Shown piece by piece: positions 23,653-32,595 of a DNA stretch of 64,000 bases (the first letter of the stretch is position 1; the number at the start of each line of letters is the position of its first letter). The notes under the pieces were generated by a model. The model had not been told where the DNA came from. It saw only the letters and a list, made by a program, of their open reading frames with translations, and searched no databases. The stretch comes from DATILL01 sp035476575 (GTDB taxonomy: Bacteria > Actinomycetota > Actinomycetes > Mycobacteriales > JACQDL01): positions 1 to 64,000 of the forward strand of contig DATILL010000006.1 in assembly GCA_035476575.1 (NCBI GenBank), given 5' to 3'. The translations under genes were made by a program, and so were the position numbers.

Positions 23653-26065
23653 GTGCCGGCACGGCTGACCAGCTCCACGGCGGCCCGTCAGTCCGCGAGA
23701 ACATCCGCGTCTCCCCACCGGCCCGGGCCACCACCTCCAGCTCCCCCAGCAACGGGCTGCCAAAGTTGCTCTGGATGAGGCTCACCTCGTCGTACAGATC
23801 GCTCCCCCCGAACGACGCGGTCGCCCGCCACGGAAACCCGGCGATGTCATTGTTGCGCCAGTAATGGGTCAGCCCGCCACCAGCGCTCGGCACGACAAGC
23901 TCGAAGTTGCCCCGCGTCCCAAGCCGGCTCTGGATCATCGCCGGCACGCCACGAACGCCGCGGGCGATGATGCCGCCGTGATGCCACACCCACGGCGGCC
24001 CGGCCCGGTAGAAGAAATGCAGGACGTCCCCGACCCGGGCCACCACCTCAAGGTTGCCGGTGCTGCCGAAGTTGCTCTGCACCATGGCCACGGCCTCGAC
24101 GGCACCCACGTCGGCACTGACCACGGCAGGCCCCTTCCACGGCAGCCCACTCTGGTCGTTGTTTCGCCAGTAGTGCGCGAGCCCGCCGCCGGCACGGCCG
24201 ACGACGAGCTCGAAGTTCCCGCGGCTGCCGAGCACGCTCTGGATCAGTGCGGGGTTGCTGGTGGCACCGTCGCCGACCGGCACCGGCCCGCGCCAGGTGA
24301 GGGCACCATCGGACTCCCGCCACACGTGAAACAGCCTGCTGCCGACCCGGCCCACCGCCTCCAGGTTGCCGGGCACACCGAAGGTGCTCTGGATCAGGCT
24401 GACGCCCTCGAACGCGCCACTGGGCTGGGCGAACCGCTGCGGGCCCTGCCACGGCAGGCCAGGGTCGTCGTTGTCCCGCCGCCAGTGCTGCAGCCCGCCC
24501 TGCGGATGCGGCACCACAACCTCAAGGTCGCCGCGCCGGCCGAGGTTGCTCTGGATGAGCATGCCGCTGGACGACGCCGCGGGAGCCAGCCGGACGAACT
24601 GGCCAACCGACGGCACGCCCGCGGCGTCGATGAGGAAGGCGAGGTAGTAGCCGGGAGGCGCGATGTCCGGCGACGGTGGCGCCCACGCGGTCACCGCACC
24701 CACGGCGCCCACCGTGGGCTCGCTGGCCAGCTCGACGTAGCGCTGGTCAGAGTCGTAGGCATGGGTGACCGCGCCGGCCCGCATCAGCGCCACCCGGACG
24801 ACGCCGGCCGGATCCGGCGTCAGCAGGTCAAACCGCCGCCCCCAGCCCAACGACGCCTGGGTGCGGGTGAGCTGCGGCCGGGTCGCGGAGTAGTACGGCG
24901 GCTCGAACAGCTCGATCCGCAGCTCCCGGTTGTCCACCCCCGGCGTCGGGAAGCTCCGCTTCGCGTTCTTGTTCGACCCGGCGGTCCACACCCGCCCGTC
25001 CGGCATAAGCAGGGCGACCGAGTGATAGTTGCGCGTGACCGCGGCGGATGCCAGCACCGACCACGTGTCGGTGCCCGGGTCGTACAGCTCCGCGGCCCGC
25101 ACCGCCGAGGCGTCGTTGGCCGGGTCGACCACCCCACCCACGCAGAGCACCTGGCCGGTGGGGAGCAGCACCGCGCAGCCGTTCTGCCGGAGCGGCGAGC
25201 CGGCCAGCGCGCGGGGCTTGGTGGCCTTCCAGCCAGCGGCCGGGGCACCGAGGTCGAGCCGGTAGGGCTGGTGCGCCCCGGTCACCAGCACCCGGGCGCG
25301 GTACCCGTCGCTCGGGCGTAACGGCAGCAGCACCGACGTCGACTGGATGCCCCCGTACAGCCCGTCGGGCGGCCCCGGACACACGTCGGAGTAGGTCGCG
25401 GCATCAGGATGGAACCGGATCGTCCGCCCGGCGACCGGGGTGGCGTACAGCACGTCACCGCCGGGCAGGACGTGCAGCCGCGGGTAGTAGCCCACCGCGT
25501 GGGCCGGGTCGGCCTTGGTCAGCAGCCTCCAGGCTCCGGTCGGAACTGGCGTGGAGGTGAACGCCTCCGGCGAGTCGTTGGTGTGCCGGGTGTCGTCCGG
25601 CAGCGGATGACCCGACACCGCGAGCACCTGGCCGCTGGGCAGCGTGAGCAGCGTCGGGTACCAACGGCCCCCGCCGGTGCGCTTTCCGGGCTCGGTGGCC
25701 ATCGTCGCCGTACGGACCCAGCCGCGGGTCACCGGATCGTAGGTCGTGGTGTCCCGCAGCCCAGGAAAGTGCGGGTGATGCTCACCCGGCACCTCTCCCG
25801 GAAAGGCAAAGGTGCCCCCCGCCACCAGGATCCGCCCGTCCATGAGATGGGCGTGGCCGGCGCAGAAGACGTCAAAGGCCGGCGAGGAAAGCTTCGTCAC
25901 CCCGAGGGTGCGGCAGTCGAACAGGCGGGTGTGGTCGATCTGCCCGCGGTCATGCTGGCCCTGGTCGTGTTCATCGCCGCTGAAACACAGAATCTCACCC
26001 GTGTGCAGCAGCGCCGCATGGACGACGAGCACCTGTGAGCCCTGTGGCAGCACAACCCATCGCAT
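23639..26065 (-). CDS. Copper-radical oxidase (galactose/glyoxal oxidase-like) with C-terminal repeat domain
   Basis: About 808 residues from ATG 26065, chosen for the GAGGAGGGG just upstream. The first ~520 residues form a kelch-type oxidase. VFCAGHAHLMDGRILVAGG carries the Cys and GGGRWYPTLLTLPSGQV the Tyr of the Cys-Tyr cofactor. TRNYHSVALLMPDGRVWTAG supplies the axial Tyr and His, and THAYDSDQRYVEL the last copper-ligand His in an early-set domain. Such enzymes oxidise alcohols or aldehydes to make H2O2. From ~560 to the end lie about five repeats of MIQSNFGxxGNLEVVVR, a beta-propeller-like domain. No signal peptide is seen at this start, which is odd for an oxidase usually secreted. Two 22-bp repeats lie upstream. 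Confidence 0.8.
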   Translation of the reverse strand: MRWVVLPQGSQVLVVHAALLHTGEILCFSGDEHDQGQHDRGQIDHTRLFDCRTLGVTKLSSPAFDVFCAGHAHLMDGRILVAGGTFAFPGEVPGEHHPHFPGLRDTTTYDPVTRGWVRTATMATEPGKRTGGGRWYPTLLTLPSGQVLAVSGHPLPDDTRHTNDSPEAFTSTPVPTGAWRLLTKADPAHAVGYYPRLHVLPGGDVLYATPVAGRTIRFHPDAATYSDVCPGPPDGLYGGIQSTSVLLPLRPSDGYRARVLVTGAHQPYRLDLGAPAAGWKATKPRALAGSPLRQNGCAVLLPTGQVLCVGGVVDPANDASAVRAAELYDPGTDTWSVLASAAVTRNYHSVALLMPDGRVWTAGSNKNAKRSFPTPGVDNRELRIELFEPPYYSATRPQLTRTQASLGWGRRFDLLTPDPAGVVRVALMRAGAVTHAYDSDQRYVELASEPTVGAVGAVTAWAPPSPDIAPPGYYLAFLIDAAGVPSVGQFVRLAPAASSSGMLIQSNLGRRGDLEVVVPHPQGGLQHWRRDNDDPGLPWQGPQRFAQPSGAFEGVSLIQSTFGVPGNLEAVGRVGSRLFHVWRESDGALTWRGPVPVGDGATSNPALIQSVLGSRGNFELVVGRAGGGLAHYWRNNDQSGLPWKGPAVVSADVGAVEAVAMVQSNFGSTGNLEVVARVGDVLHFFYRAGPPWVWHHGGIIARGVRGVPAMIQSRLGTRGNFELVVPSAGGGLTHYWRNNDIAGFPWRATASFGGSDLYDEVSLIQSNFGSPLLGELEVVARAGGETRMFSRTDGPPWSWSAVPAPSLL

Positions 26066-26108
26066 GACACCCCTCCTCGCCCGCCGGACGCCGTCGTCGG
26101 TCGGGCCT

Positions 26109-26150
26109 TGTGGAAAACTGCCAAATAACCTGTGGAACACTGCCGAATAC
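26109..26150. repeat. 22-bp tandem repeat upstream of the oxidase gene
   Basis: TGTGGAAAACTGCCAAATAA and TGTGGAACACTGCCGAATAC start at 26109 and 26131. They are two 22-bp units about 44 bp upstream of the start at 26065, where a promoter would lie. Confidence 0.65.
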
Positions 26151-26211
26151 TAGAGACGTGTCGTCGCCCTGCCACCCGGGCCGCTCACAAGTTCCCACAA
26201 GCCTGCCCGAA

Positions 26212-26267
26212 GGGGAACAGGCCCACGATAGAAAGCGGTCGTGGCCGCTGGGGGAACAGGCCCACGA
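26212..26267. repeat. 17-bp direct repeat with hairpin potential
   Basis: GGGGAACAGGCCCACGA occurs at 26212-26228 and 26251-26267. CCCACGA after the first copy can pair with TCGTGG at ~26239, so this may also terminate the decayed gene at 26288. Confidence 0.6.
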
Positions 26268-26287
26268 CCGTCCAAGGGGCTCCGGGG

Positions 26288-26847
26288 TCAGCACGCCGTG
26301 GCGATCTGCTGCGTGTTGTCAGAGAAGGTGTTGTTCGTCCACTTGACCCCTTCGGTCCGGTTGAGCCGGAAGGAGTTCGCGCAGTTGTGCGCCCCGTACT
26401 GGTACGACCCACGCACGAACTGGTTGTCATGGATGTCGATGACGACCTTGCTGCCGGCCGCCGCGTCCGTCGTCCAGACCGAGAAGTTGCCACCGGCGAA
26501 CAGGTTGTTGTAGGCGGTCAGCTGTTGCCCTTGCCGGTGGTGTTGGCGGTCCTGCCGTCAATGGTGTTGTGGACCAAGGTGACCTTGGAGACGTCGCCAG
26601 GGCTGTACTGCTGAACGGCGTCGGAGTGCGAGCCGGCGTACATGCAGGTGTGGTGTGGTCGGGCTCGGCGACGGGGCCGGCGTGACCGGCGGCTTCTGGC
26701 AGCCGACACTCTTCACAGCGATGCGGGCAGCGTATGCTTTGGCGTCGATGCGGTCGAGCTGCGCGGTGGTGCCGCTGAGGCGTTCCCGGTTCCGGCCAAG
26801 ATAGCTCCGGCAACGACGAGGATTACGGTCTTCCGTCCTGCGGCCAT
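26288..26847 (-). pseudogene. Frameshifted secreted protein, possibly a beta-helix type
   Basis: ATG 26847 opens a signal peptide (AGRKTVILVVAGAILAGTGNASA). The frame then breaks and continues in other frames: first CMYAGSHSDAVQQYSPGDVSKVTLVHNTIDG, then LTAYNNLFAGGNFSVWTTD and VRGSYQYGAHNCANSFRLNRTEG...TNNTFSDNT up to the stop at 26288. At least two frameshifts are needed. Repeated N-N/N-T turns suggest a right-handed parallel beta-helix, which is inference from composition. It is non-functional as written. Confidence 0.6.
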
Positions 26848-27293
26848 GTCGGTCCTTCGGTCAGTGCGGCTGGGATGCCGCCCTAGACGTCAGGCCGGAA
26901 TGCGTGAAGGGATACGCCGCGGTTGCCGCTCGGTTGTCCGGGAAGACTCAGCCGGCCCGCGCCGCCGCCACCGTTCCGCACCCGGCGAGGACCCGCTCTA
27001 GCAGCGGTCGAGCCCGACCGTGTAGGGGATGACCCAGCCGAGGACAGTGATGCCGATGGCCGCTTCCACCGCACGCGGGCGGCGCTGGTCCGGGCACCAC
27101 GTGGCAGGTCGCCTGCGACCCGACTCCGAAAGCCGGGCGCGGTGTGGCGCTGGCCGTGCTACTTACGGCGACCTGTCCGGGCACCAGCTACGGCATCTTC
27201 CGGCTGGGCGCACCTGGCGGGCGCTGATCGCGGCGTGCGCGCCGCCGTACCGGTGCGTGACCGCCCGACGGCGGCCGGGCAGCCGGCCCAGCC
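26848..27293. other. Gene-free stretch
   Basis: About 450 bp with no frame that resembles a known protein, no strong hairpin and no repeat array noticed. Confidence 0.5.
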
Positions 27294-27476
27294 TCAGGTG
27301 TCCAGGACCTTGCGGACCATGCCGAGCAGGGTGGCCTCGGTGAACGACTTCTCGACCAGCTCCACGCCGGGGTCGGTGCCCAGCGGCATGGCACCCGCGA
27401 GGCCGGTGCGCCCGCCGTCGCCGAAGACCGCACGGTAGCCACTCAGAAGGAGACAAGCTCTGCGACAGCTCCGCAT
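27294..27476 (-). pseudogene. Remnant of a response-regulator receiver domain
   Basis: The last ~50 residues read LLLSGYRAVFGDGGRT, then DPGVELVEKSFTEATLLGMVRKVLDT. This matches the C-terminal end of a CheY-like receiver as found after hybrid histidine kinases, where EKPFT carries the conserved Lys; here it is EKSFT. The phospho-acceptor Asp region is absent. It is a fragment directly upstream of the peptide gene at 27514. Confidence 0.5.
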
Positions 27477-27513
27477 CTACAGTTCGTACATATCCGGTTT
27501 ACGGGAGGTAGCA

Positions 27514-27636
27514 GTGGCGGAGGAGAAGCCGAAGGACAGCAAGCACGCCAAGCCGGAACCCAAGGGCAACGACGACGCGAAGGCCGGTGGGATCCCGCCG
27601 CCGGCCCCGGACGGCCAGCACGCCACACACGGGTGA
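27514..27636 (+). CDS. Small charged peptide, candidate RiPP precursor (imiditide-like)
   Basis: A 40-residue peptide from GTG 27514 behind GGGAGGTAGCA. Residues 1-25 are rich in Lys, Glu and Asp (AEEKPKDSKHAKPEPKGNDD). The C-terminus is GGIPPPAPDGQHATHG, with a single Asp-Gly step, the sequence most prone to aspartimide formation. The TGA stop overlaps the GTG start of the methyltransferase (GTGA), so translation is coupled. Imiditides are described RiPPs made by a PIMT-like methyltransferase from a charged linear precursor encoded next to it; this pair fits that layout. No ATP-grasp, lanthionine synthetase or transporter gene is adjacent. The assignment is inferred from context. Confidence 0.6.
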   Translation: MAEEKPKDSKHAKPEPKGNDDAKAGGIPPPAPDGQHATHG

Positions 27637-28811
27637 GGCCTGCCGCGACGCCGTCGCTGGTCAGCACGCTGACCCGCGCCGGTGCGCTGCCCGAGCGGTG
27701 GCGGCCGGTGTTCGAGGCGGTCCCCCGCGAGGCGTTCGTCCCCCCGTCGGTGTGGCGCAACGACGGCCACCAGGTCACCCCGGTCGACCGCGCCACCGAC
27801 CCGGCGGGGTGGCGCGCGCTGGTCGACGGCGACCGGGCGGTCACCGTCCAGGCCGACGACGGCCGGACCCCACCCGGCCAGATCGGCCGGTGGCCGACCT
27901 CCTCCACCACCCAGCCGTCGCTAGTCGCGGCCATGCTCGACCTGCTCGACGTCCGCGACCACGCCAGCGTGCTGGAGATCGGCACGGGCACCGGCTGGAA
28001 TGCCGCCCTGCTCTGCGCCCGGCTCGGCGAGCAGAACGTCACCACCATCGAGATCGACCCCGCCCTGGCCGCCACCGCCCGCGCCGCCCTGGCCACCGCC
28101 GGCCACCGCCCCACCGTGATCACCGGCGACGGTGCTGCCGGCTGGCCGCCTGGGGCGCCGTACGACCGGATCATCGCCACCTGCGCGGTCCGCCACCTGC
28201 CCCACGCCTGGGTCGAGCAGGGCCGCCCCGGCGGCCGGATCGTCGCCCCCGTCAGCACCGTCTACCACCCCGGCGCTCTGGTCGCCCTCGACGTCGCCGA
28301 CGACGGCACGGCGTCAGGCCGGTTCGGCACCGACGCCGCGTTCATGCCGATCCGCGCCCAACGCACCCCGGTCGGCTGGCTCGCCGACCACGCCCACGAC
28401 AACGTTCCCTACGACGAGAGCCGCACCGACCTGCACCCCCACCACGTCGCCGGCGAACCCCACGCCTGGTTCGCGATTGGCCTGCACCTGACCGGCATCG
28501 ACATCGCTACCCAGCACCACCCCGACGGGCATTGCGACAGCCAGTGCGGCGGGCAGGGCTACGACGTGTGGTTCTACGATCCCACCGGCACCGGCTCCGC
28601 CGCCCGGGTCACCGCCGAGCCCGGCACCACCACCTACCCAGTCCACCAGCGCGGCCCCCGCCGGCTCTGGGACGAGATCACCGCCGCCCACACCTGGTGG
28701 ACCAACGCCGGCAGGCCCGACCGCGAACGCTTCGGGCTCACCGTCACCCCGACCGGCCAGCACACCTGGCTCAACACACCATCGCAAACGATCATCGAGT
28801 TATCGCCGTGA
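27633..28811 (+). CDS. PIMT-like (protein-L-isoaspartate family) O-methyltransferase, RiPP-type
   Basis: 392 residues from GTG 27633. The PIMT core shows VPREAFVPPSVW, the substrate-site stretch TSSTTQPSLVAAMLDLLD, SAM motif I VLEIGTGTGWNAALL (~110), IEIDPALAATAR and GDGAAGWPPGAPYDRIIATCAV. Beyond ~210 residues, where housekeeping PIMT ends, there is a ~180-residue extension (HHVAGEPHAWFAIGLHLTGID, CDSQCGGQGYDVWFYDPTGTG, TTYPVHQRGPRRLWDEITAAHTWW). Such an extension is typical of methyltransferases from lanthipeptide, graspetide and imiditide clusters. It would methylate an Asp side chain of the upstream peptide, leading to aspartimide. The 4-base overlap with the peptide gene supports this. 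Confidence 0.75.
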   Translation: MRPAATPSLVSTLTRAGALPERWRPVFEAVPREAFVPPSVWRNDGHQVTPVDRATDPAGWRALVDGDRAVTVQADDGRTPPGQIGRWPTSSTTQPSLVAAMLDLLDVRDHASVLEIGTGTGWNAALLCARLGEQNVTTIEIDPALAATARAALATAGHRPTVITGDGAAGWPPGAPYDRIIATCAVRHLPHAWVEQGRPGGRIVAPVSTVYHPGALVALDVADDGTASGRFGTDAAFMPIRAQRTPVGWLADHAHDNVPYDESRTDLHPHHVAGEPHAWFAIGLHLTGIDIATQHHPDGHCDSQCGGQGYDVWFYDPTGTGSAARVTAEPGTTTYPVHQRGPRRLWDEITAAHTWWTNAGRPDRERFGLTVTPTGQHTWLNTPSQTIIELSP

Positions 28812-29090
28812 TTGGAGATCAACTAGCGACAACAGCTCCATGATCGTCGGGAGGTGGGGCGGCCGCGTGATCACCAATGACATCCGGCAGGTGATGCAGG
28901 CGCCGCTGGCCATAGCGGCCTGTACCGCATCGGAGAGTTCGGATATCCCCGGTTCTCGTCCGACAGTGCCGTGTGCTCGCTGCCGCTCCTCATCCCTCCA
29001 CTCGTCGGTGGCATGTTGCCGCCGTTCATCCGCGACCTCGGCGTTCTGGAGGATTCTCCGCGCCGCGGGCACTGAACGGACCTGCTGGAC

Positions 29091-29893
29091 ATGGCGGCCC
29101 GCAGCCTGAACAAAATGCCGAACTACAGCGTGTGGGAGAACGTGCGGGCCGAGACCGCCACCCCACCTGGACAACTACCTGGCCGACCGGCGCGACCTCT
29201 CGCCGCGGGCCGCCCCGATGGAGCTGTGCGACCTGCCAGCGGAGACGATGCGCAAGATCCTGGCCGTGCGGCACGACCGGCTGTCTTCCCGGGAGCGTGA
29301 CTGGTTCTATGCGGGGCAGGAGCTCGAACCGCAGTACCATGTGCCGGCCGGCACGGTGGCGCCGCCGCGCGCCCAGGCCACGCTCGATGACCCGGCCCAT
29401 CGACGACTCGGTCCTCACCGGGCTGGGCAACCGGGACGGGCTGGCCAGGTCGGACGTCATTCTCGTCCTCGGCGCGCAAGGGCACGTCTTCCCCGCGGAC
29501 GAGGCGGCGCGGACCGCCCGGCTTCAGCCCCAACGAGCAGGACCTTCCTTCGGCGAGGCCGACGCGCTCATGCACCGGTTTCGCAGCCAGTATCCCGGCG
29601 TACCGCCGGACGTCCGCCTCCATGTGGACGGGCGCGCCCGCACCACCGCCGAGACCATCGCGCACCTGCAGACCCACCTGCAGCCGCTGGTCACTGAGCT
29701 CGGCCGGCCAGTCGTGCTGACGCTGGTCACCCTCGCCGTACCATATGCGCAGGTTCTACTACCTGGCGCACTGAGCGCTCGGACCGCCCGCTCACATGGG
29801 TCTGCGCGGCCGTCTACCTGCCGCGATTTGGGACGGCTCCGACCTAACGTTCAGGAACTGCCGGCGGACCTGCCTGATCAGGTGACTATGTAG
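29091..29893 (+). pseudogene. Frameshifted DUF218 (YdcF-like) gene
   Basis: Protein-like segments alternate between frames: MELCDLPAETMRKILAVRHDRL and WFYAGQELEPQYHVPAGTV up to ~29380. In another frame come IDDSVLTGLGNRDGLA, SDVILVLGAQGHVFPADEAARTARL, FGEADALMHRF and VRLHVDGRARTTAETIAHL. The last set resembles DUF218/YdcF proteins (DVILVLG start, GEA, then TTAEN). At least two frameshifts are present, and the end runs into the convergent membrane gene. The 280 bp upstream (28812-29090) shows no gene. Confidence 0.4.
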
Positions 29894-30457
29894 CATCGGA
29901 CCACTCAGCCACAACGCTACCGACACCAACCCCAAAAATACTAGGACGATCGACGGCAGTATGTAGAGCCTGGAGATGTACGTGCTGTAGCCACCCAGCA
30001 TCAACGAGGACGTACTGAGCACGAATATGATGAGGAACTGGGCACGCTCGCGAGCGATATATACTGGCTGGCGACGAAGCCAGCCCTCCCATTCCATCGC
30101 CGGATGTTCCCCGTCCACCACCTCGTTGATTATTTCCTCTCGGTGTGCCAGAAAAGAACTCGCCCTGGCCGCCCGCAGCATTTCTCCCAACGAGCCCGCC
30201 GTGACGAAAACGGCGAGGATCGGCACAAGGAAGGCGAGTATCAACACTCCGAGCGGCGATCTTTCCTGCTGGAGCCCAAGACCTATCAGCACTGAGAGGC
30301 CGGCCGTCCCCACTTGCATAATCGTACGCTGCGCCTGTATGGCGTCGATGATCTCGACCCGCAAGGCATCGTACTCTTCGAGGGCGACGGACAGCCATTT
30401 ACTAACGTCGGCGCCAGTCCCATTCGACGCCCGCTTGATCTGCGCCGACGTCCCCAT
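29792..30457 (-). CDS. Uncharacterised four-TM membrane protein
   Basis: 221 residues from ATG 30457, of clearly lower GC than its surroundings. A cytoplasmic N-terminal helix (SKWLSVALEEYDALRVEIIDAIQAQRTIMQ) leads into two close membrane spans (GTAGLSVLIGLGL; LILAFLVPILAVFVTAGSL). An amphipathic middle (EEIINEVVDGEHPAMEWEGWLRRQP) and two more spans (FLIIFVLSTSSLMLGGY; YILPSIVLVFLGLVSVALWL) follow, with a basic tail. The spacing resembles small SLATT-like or effector membrane modules, but I cannot assign a family. The frame extends upstream to 30589 without a good ribosome site. A near-palindrome at 30539 lies ~80 bp upstream. Confidence 0.65.
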   Translation of the reverse strand: MGTSAQIKRASNGTGADVSKWLSVALEEYDALRVEIIDAIQAQRTIMQVGTAGLSVLIGLGLQQERSPLGVLILAFLVPILAVFVTAGSLGEMLRAARASSFLAHREEIINEVVDGEHPAMEWEGWLRRQPVYIARERAQFLIIFVLSTSSLMLGGYSTYISRLYILPSIVLVFLGLVSVALWLSGPMLHSHLIRQVRRQFLNVRSEPSQIAAGRRPRRPM

Positions 30458-30530
30458 CCCCGTCAGCCTCCCCCAGCTCACTCCACTCGGCTTCATGGGT
30501 ATGAGCCATCCAGTCAGTGATCCCGGCCGG

Positions 30531-31013
30531 CTAAGTTTCTTGGCATGCATATGCCAAGCATACGATGGACAATGCGCAGCGACGTGCACGCCAACCAGTA
30601 CGGTCGACCTTGTACCGGGCCCTGACGGCGGCGTTGTCGAGGTCCTTCGCGCCGGTCATCCGGTAGGCGTTGGACAGCCTGATCAGGGTGGTGTTGTCCG
30701 CCAGCCGCAGCCGGTGGTCGATCCGCCACAGCACGAACGCCGTGCACTGCCGGGCCATCACGGTGTCACCGCCCAGGTAACGGGAGGCGAACGCCCGCCA
30801 GTTGTAGTCGTTGGCGACGGGGGCTTCCGGCAGGTCCCGGGCGGACGTGATCGCCGCCGTCGGGGCGAGCCGGACCGGGTGCGGGTCGGCGGCCGCCGGG
30901 TGGACGCCGCTGGCCATGATGCTGGCCGCAACGCCCGCCGCGGCGGTGACGGGCAGGGCCGCTCGGGTCGCCGTCTGGATCACAGTGGTTGCAGGCATGG
31001 TCGCCGACCTCAT
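30531..31013 (-). pseudogene. Secreted CHAP-domain protein, truncated
   Basis: From ATG 31013 there is a signal peptide (TRAALPVTAAAGVAASIMASGVHPAAA). It is followed by the opening of a CHAP (cysteine/histidine amidohydrolase) domain: NDYNWRAFASRYLGGDTVMARQCTAFVLWRI has the catalytic Cys, then TGAKDLDNAAVRARYKVDRT. The frame then drifts into WRARRCALSIVCLAYACQET and stops, so the catalytic His half is lost. CHAP enzymes cut peptidoglycan peptides; this copy should be inactive. The truncation point lies beside the palindrome at 30539. Confidence 0.65.
30539..30558. promoter_or_regulatory. 20-bp near-palindrome upstream of the membrane protein gene
   Basis: CTTGGCATGCATATGCCAAG has perfect 8-bp arms (CTTGGCAT/ATGCCAAG) around GCAT. 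It sits ~82 bp before the start at 30457 in a comparatively AT-rich stretch and at the break point of the CHAP pseudogene. It is an operator candidate. Confidence 0.45.
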
Positions 31014-31310
31014 TCGAGCTGGCCGAACGGGCGATCTTCCGGGGATGTCCCGGGGCCTCTTCGGCGGTGGTTGCCCGTGAGTTCGGCCGGTCGGGTCGAC
31101 GGGAAGGGTCGCCTGCCGGTGCGCGTCGGTTGCCCTGCTGCGACCGCTCCGCGGGTCCGGCTCCGGATCCGCGGAGGGGATCGAGATACAGTGGTGTGTT
31201 GACATCTGAGATGGATCGATCACGGCTGGTGACAGCCACGACCGCCTGACGATGTCCGACGACTACCGCACGAGGCCCGCGCACCCGGCTCGAACGGGGC
31301 CACGGCCGCA

Positions 31311-31910
31311 ATGGAGCTGCATGACCTGATCAGCCGGGCCCACCTGGTCCGGTGCCTGGACGAGGCCGGCGCGCTGGAGCGGATCCGGGACATCAGCGAC
31401 GTGCCGGTGCTCATGCTCACCGGGACGCGGCAAGGGGGTCGACCGGGTCCGCCGCCTGCGCGGCGGGGCCGACGACTACCTGACCAAGCCGTACACCAAC
31501 GCCGAGCTGGTGGCCCGGGTGGACGCGCTGCTGCGCCGGGCCGGCACGGCGAGCTGGGCCGAGGAAATCTACGACGACGCCGTGATCCGGCTCGACCCGC
31601 AGACCCGCACCGTCCGCACGCTGGACGTGGAACGGCGGCTGACCGGCACCGAGCTCCGGCTGCTGAACGTGCTGGTCCGCAACGCCGGGCTCACCCTCAC
31701 GCCCAGCCAGCTCCTCACCCACGCCTGGGACGACCCGAGCGGCGTCGGCACCGAGCGGGTGAAGTTCGTCGTGCCGCGGCTGCGCCGCAAGCTGGGCTGC
31801 CCGACCCGGAGACCAGCCCGGTCGAGTCGGTCCGCGGCCTCGGCTACCGGTACCGGCCCGCCCCCGCCCTGACCGGCGCCGAGAAACGACACCGTTGGGT
31901 ATCGTCTTGA
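31311..31910 (+). pseudogene. OmpR-type response regulator, frameshifted
   Basis: The frame starting at 31311 gives ERIRDISDVPVLMLTGT, then one extra base near 31435 shifts it. The middle frame reads VDRVRRLRGGADDYLTKPYTNAELVARVDALLRR, the end of a receiver, followed by a winged-helix (VERRLTGTELRLLNVLVRNAG, PSQLLTHAWDD, VPRLRRKLG). Near 31800 it shifts back: PDPETSPVESVRGLGYRYRPA. The receiver part before DISDVP, including the phosphorylated Asp, is missing or scrambled. Two compensating shifts plus the damaged receiver mark it as non-functional. No kinase gene is adjacent. Confidence 0.75.
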
Positions 31911-31963
31911 GCGAGCTACCAGCTACACTGACCTATGCCAAGGCCCCGTAGGCTGCGGAAGTG

Positions 31964-31999
31964 AGCCCGGCACCCGTCCGGACGGTCGGCGGCCGGGCT
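31964..31999. terminator. Hairpin between the regulator relic and the DUF3800-like gene
   Basis: AGCCCGGC pairs with GCCGGGCT, and CCGTCCGGACGG inside is itself a palindrome. It lies 10 bp beyond the stop of the gene at 32009. Confidence 0.6.
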
Positions 32000-32008
32000 T
32001 CGCGTTGT

Positions 32009-32548
32009 CTATGACACGCCGACATCGATCACCCTCACAACTGCCGGAGCGATGCGGCGTCGCCAGTCACTCCCCGCGCCGTGACACCAGGCGATGACAT
32101 CTGCCAGCCAGAGAAGTTGCTCGGCGGCACTGTCCATGTGCTCGTAGGTCAGCCCGCTCTCCTGCGGGCGCTTGCCCAGGACTGCCCAGATCGTCCTCTC
32201 ATCGTGCCGGTCCCGGCCGGGACGGCTGTCCAGCACCAGGCGACGGACCCCGTCGTCCAGCAGATCCTCGACCAGCCGGAGGAGACACCGCTGGCGGGCT
32301 GCCTCCTGGTCGGCGCCGTAGCGACAAAGGTAGATGCGCGCCCGCACACCGTCGGCGATGATCTTGGCAACGATCGCGCGCAGCCGCTGCGGAGCTTCCT
32401 TCTTGGCGTGCAGCTCTCGTTGACCTGGCATGAGCAGACCGCGCAGCAGTCGACGCAGCCTGCCCAGATCGGCCGGGTCGACCAGCGCCACACTCAGCAT
32501 GTAGACCGGTCCCCGGCACGACTCGTCGACGAAGCCATGCACCGACAT
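32009..32548 (-). CDS. DUF3800-like protein (predicted RNase H fold)
   Basis: 179 residues from ATG 32548. HGFVDESCRGPVYMLSVALVDPADLGRLRRLLRGLL carries the early Asp (VDES) followed by a beta strand. GQRELHAKKEAPQRLRAIVAKI, RLVLDSRPGRDRHDERTI and a late SAAEQLLWLADVIAWCHG match DUF3800-type proteins, a predicted RNase H-like nuclease group often found in mobile or defence contexts. The usual acidic residues are present. It is monocistronic. Four imperfect repeats lie upstream at 32596-32735. Activity and target are unknown. Confidence 0.65.
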   Translation of the reverse strand: MSVHGFVDESCRGPVYMLSVALVDPADLGRLRRLLRGLLMPGQRELHAKKEAPQRLRAIVAKIIADGVRARIYLCRYGADQEAARQRCLLRLVEDLLDDGVRRLVLDSRPGRDRHDERTIWAVLGKRPQESGLTYEHMDSAAEQLLWLADVIAWCHGAGSDWRRRIAPAVVRVIDVGVS

Positions 32549-32595
32549 CCGGGAAGCGTACGGCCGCCCCAGGACGGGCTTCCCATGGGGGTTTG

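Noticed and set aside
31920..31965. Possible tRNA near the regulator relic
   Set aside because: No cloverleaf, T-loop GTTCRANNC or acceptor pairing could be built.
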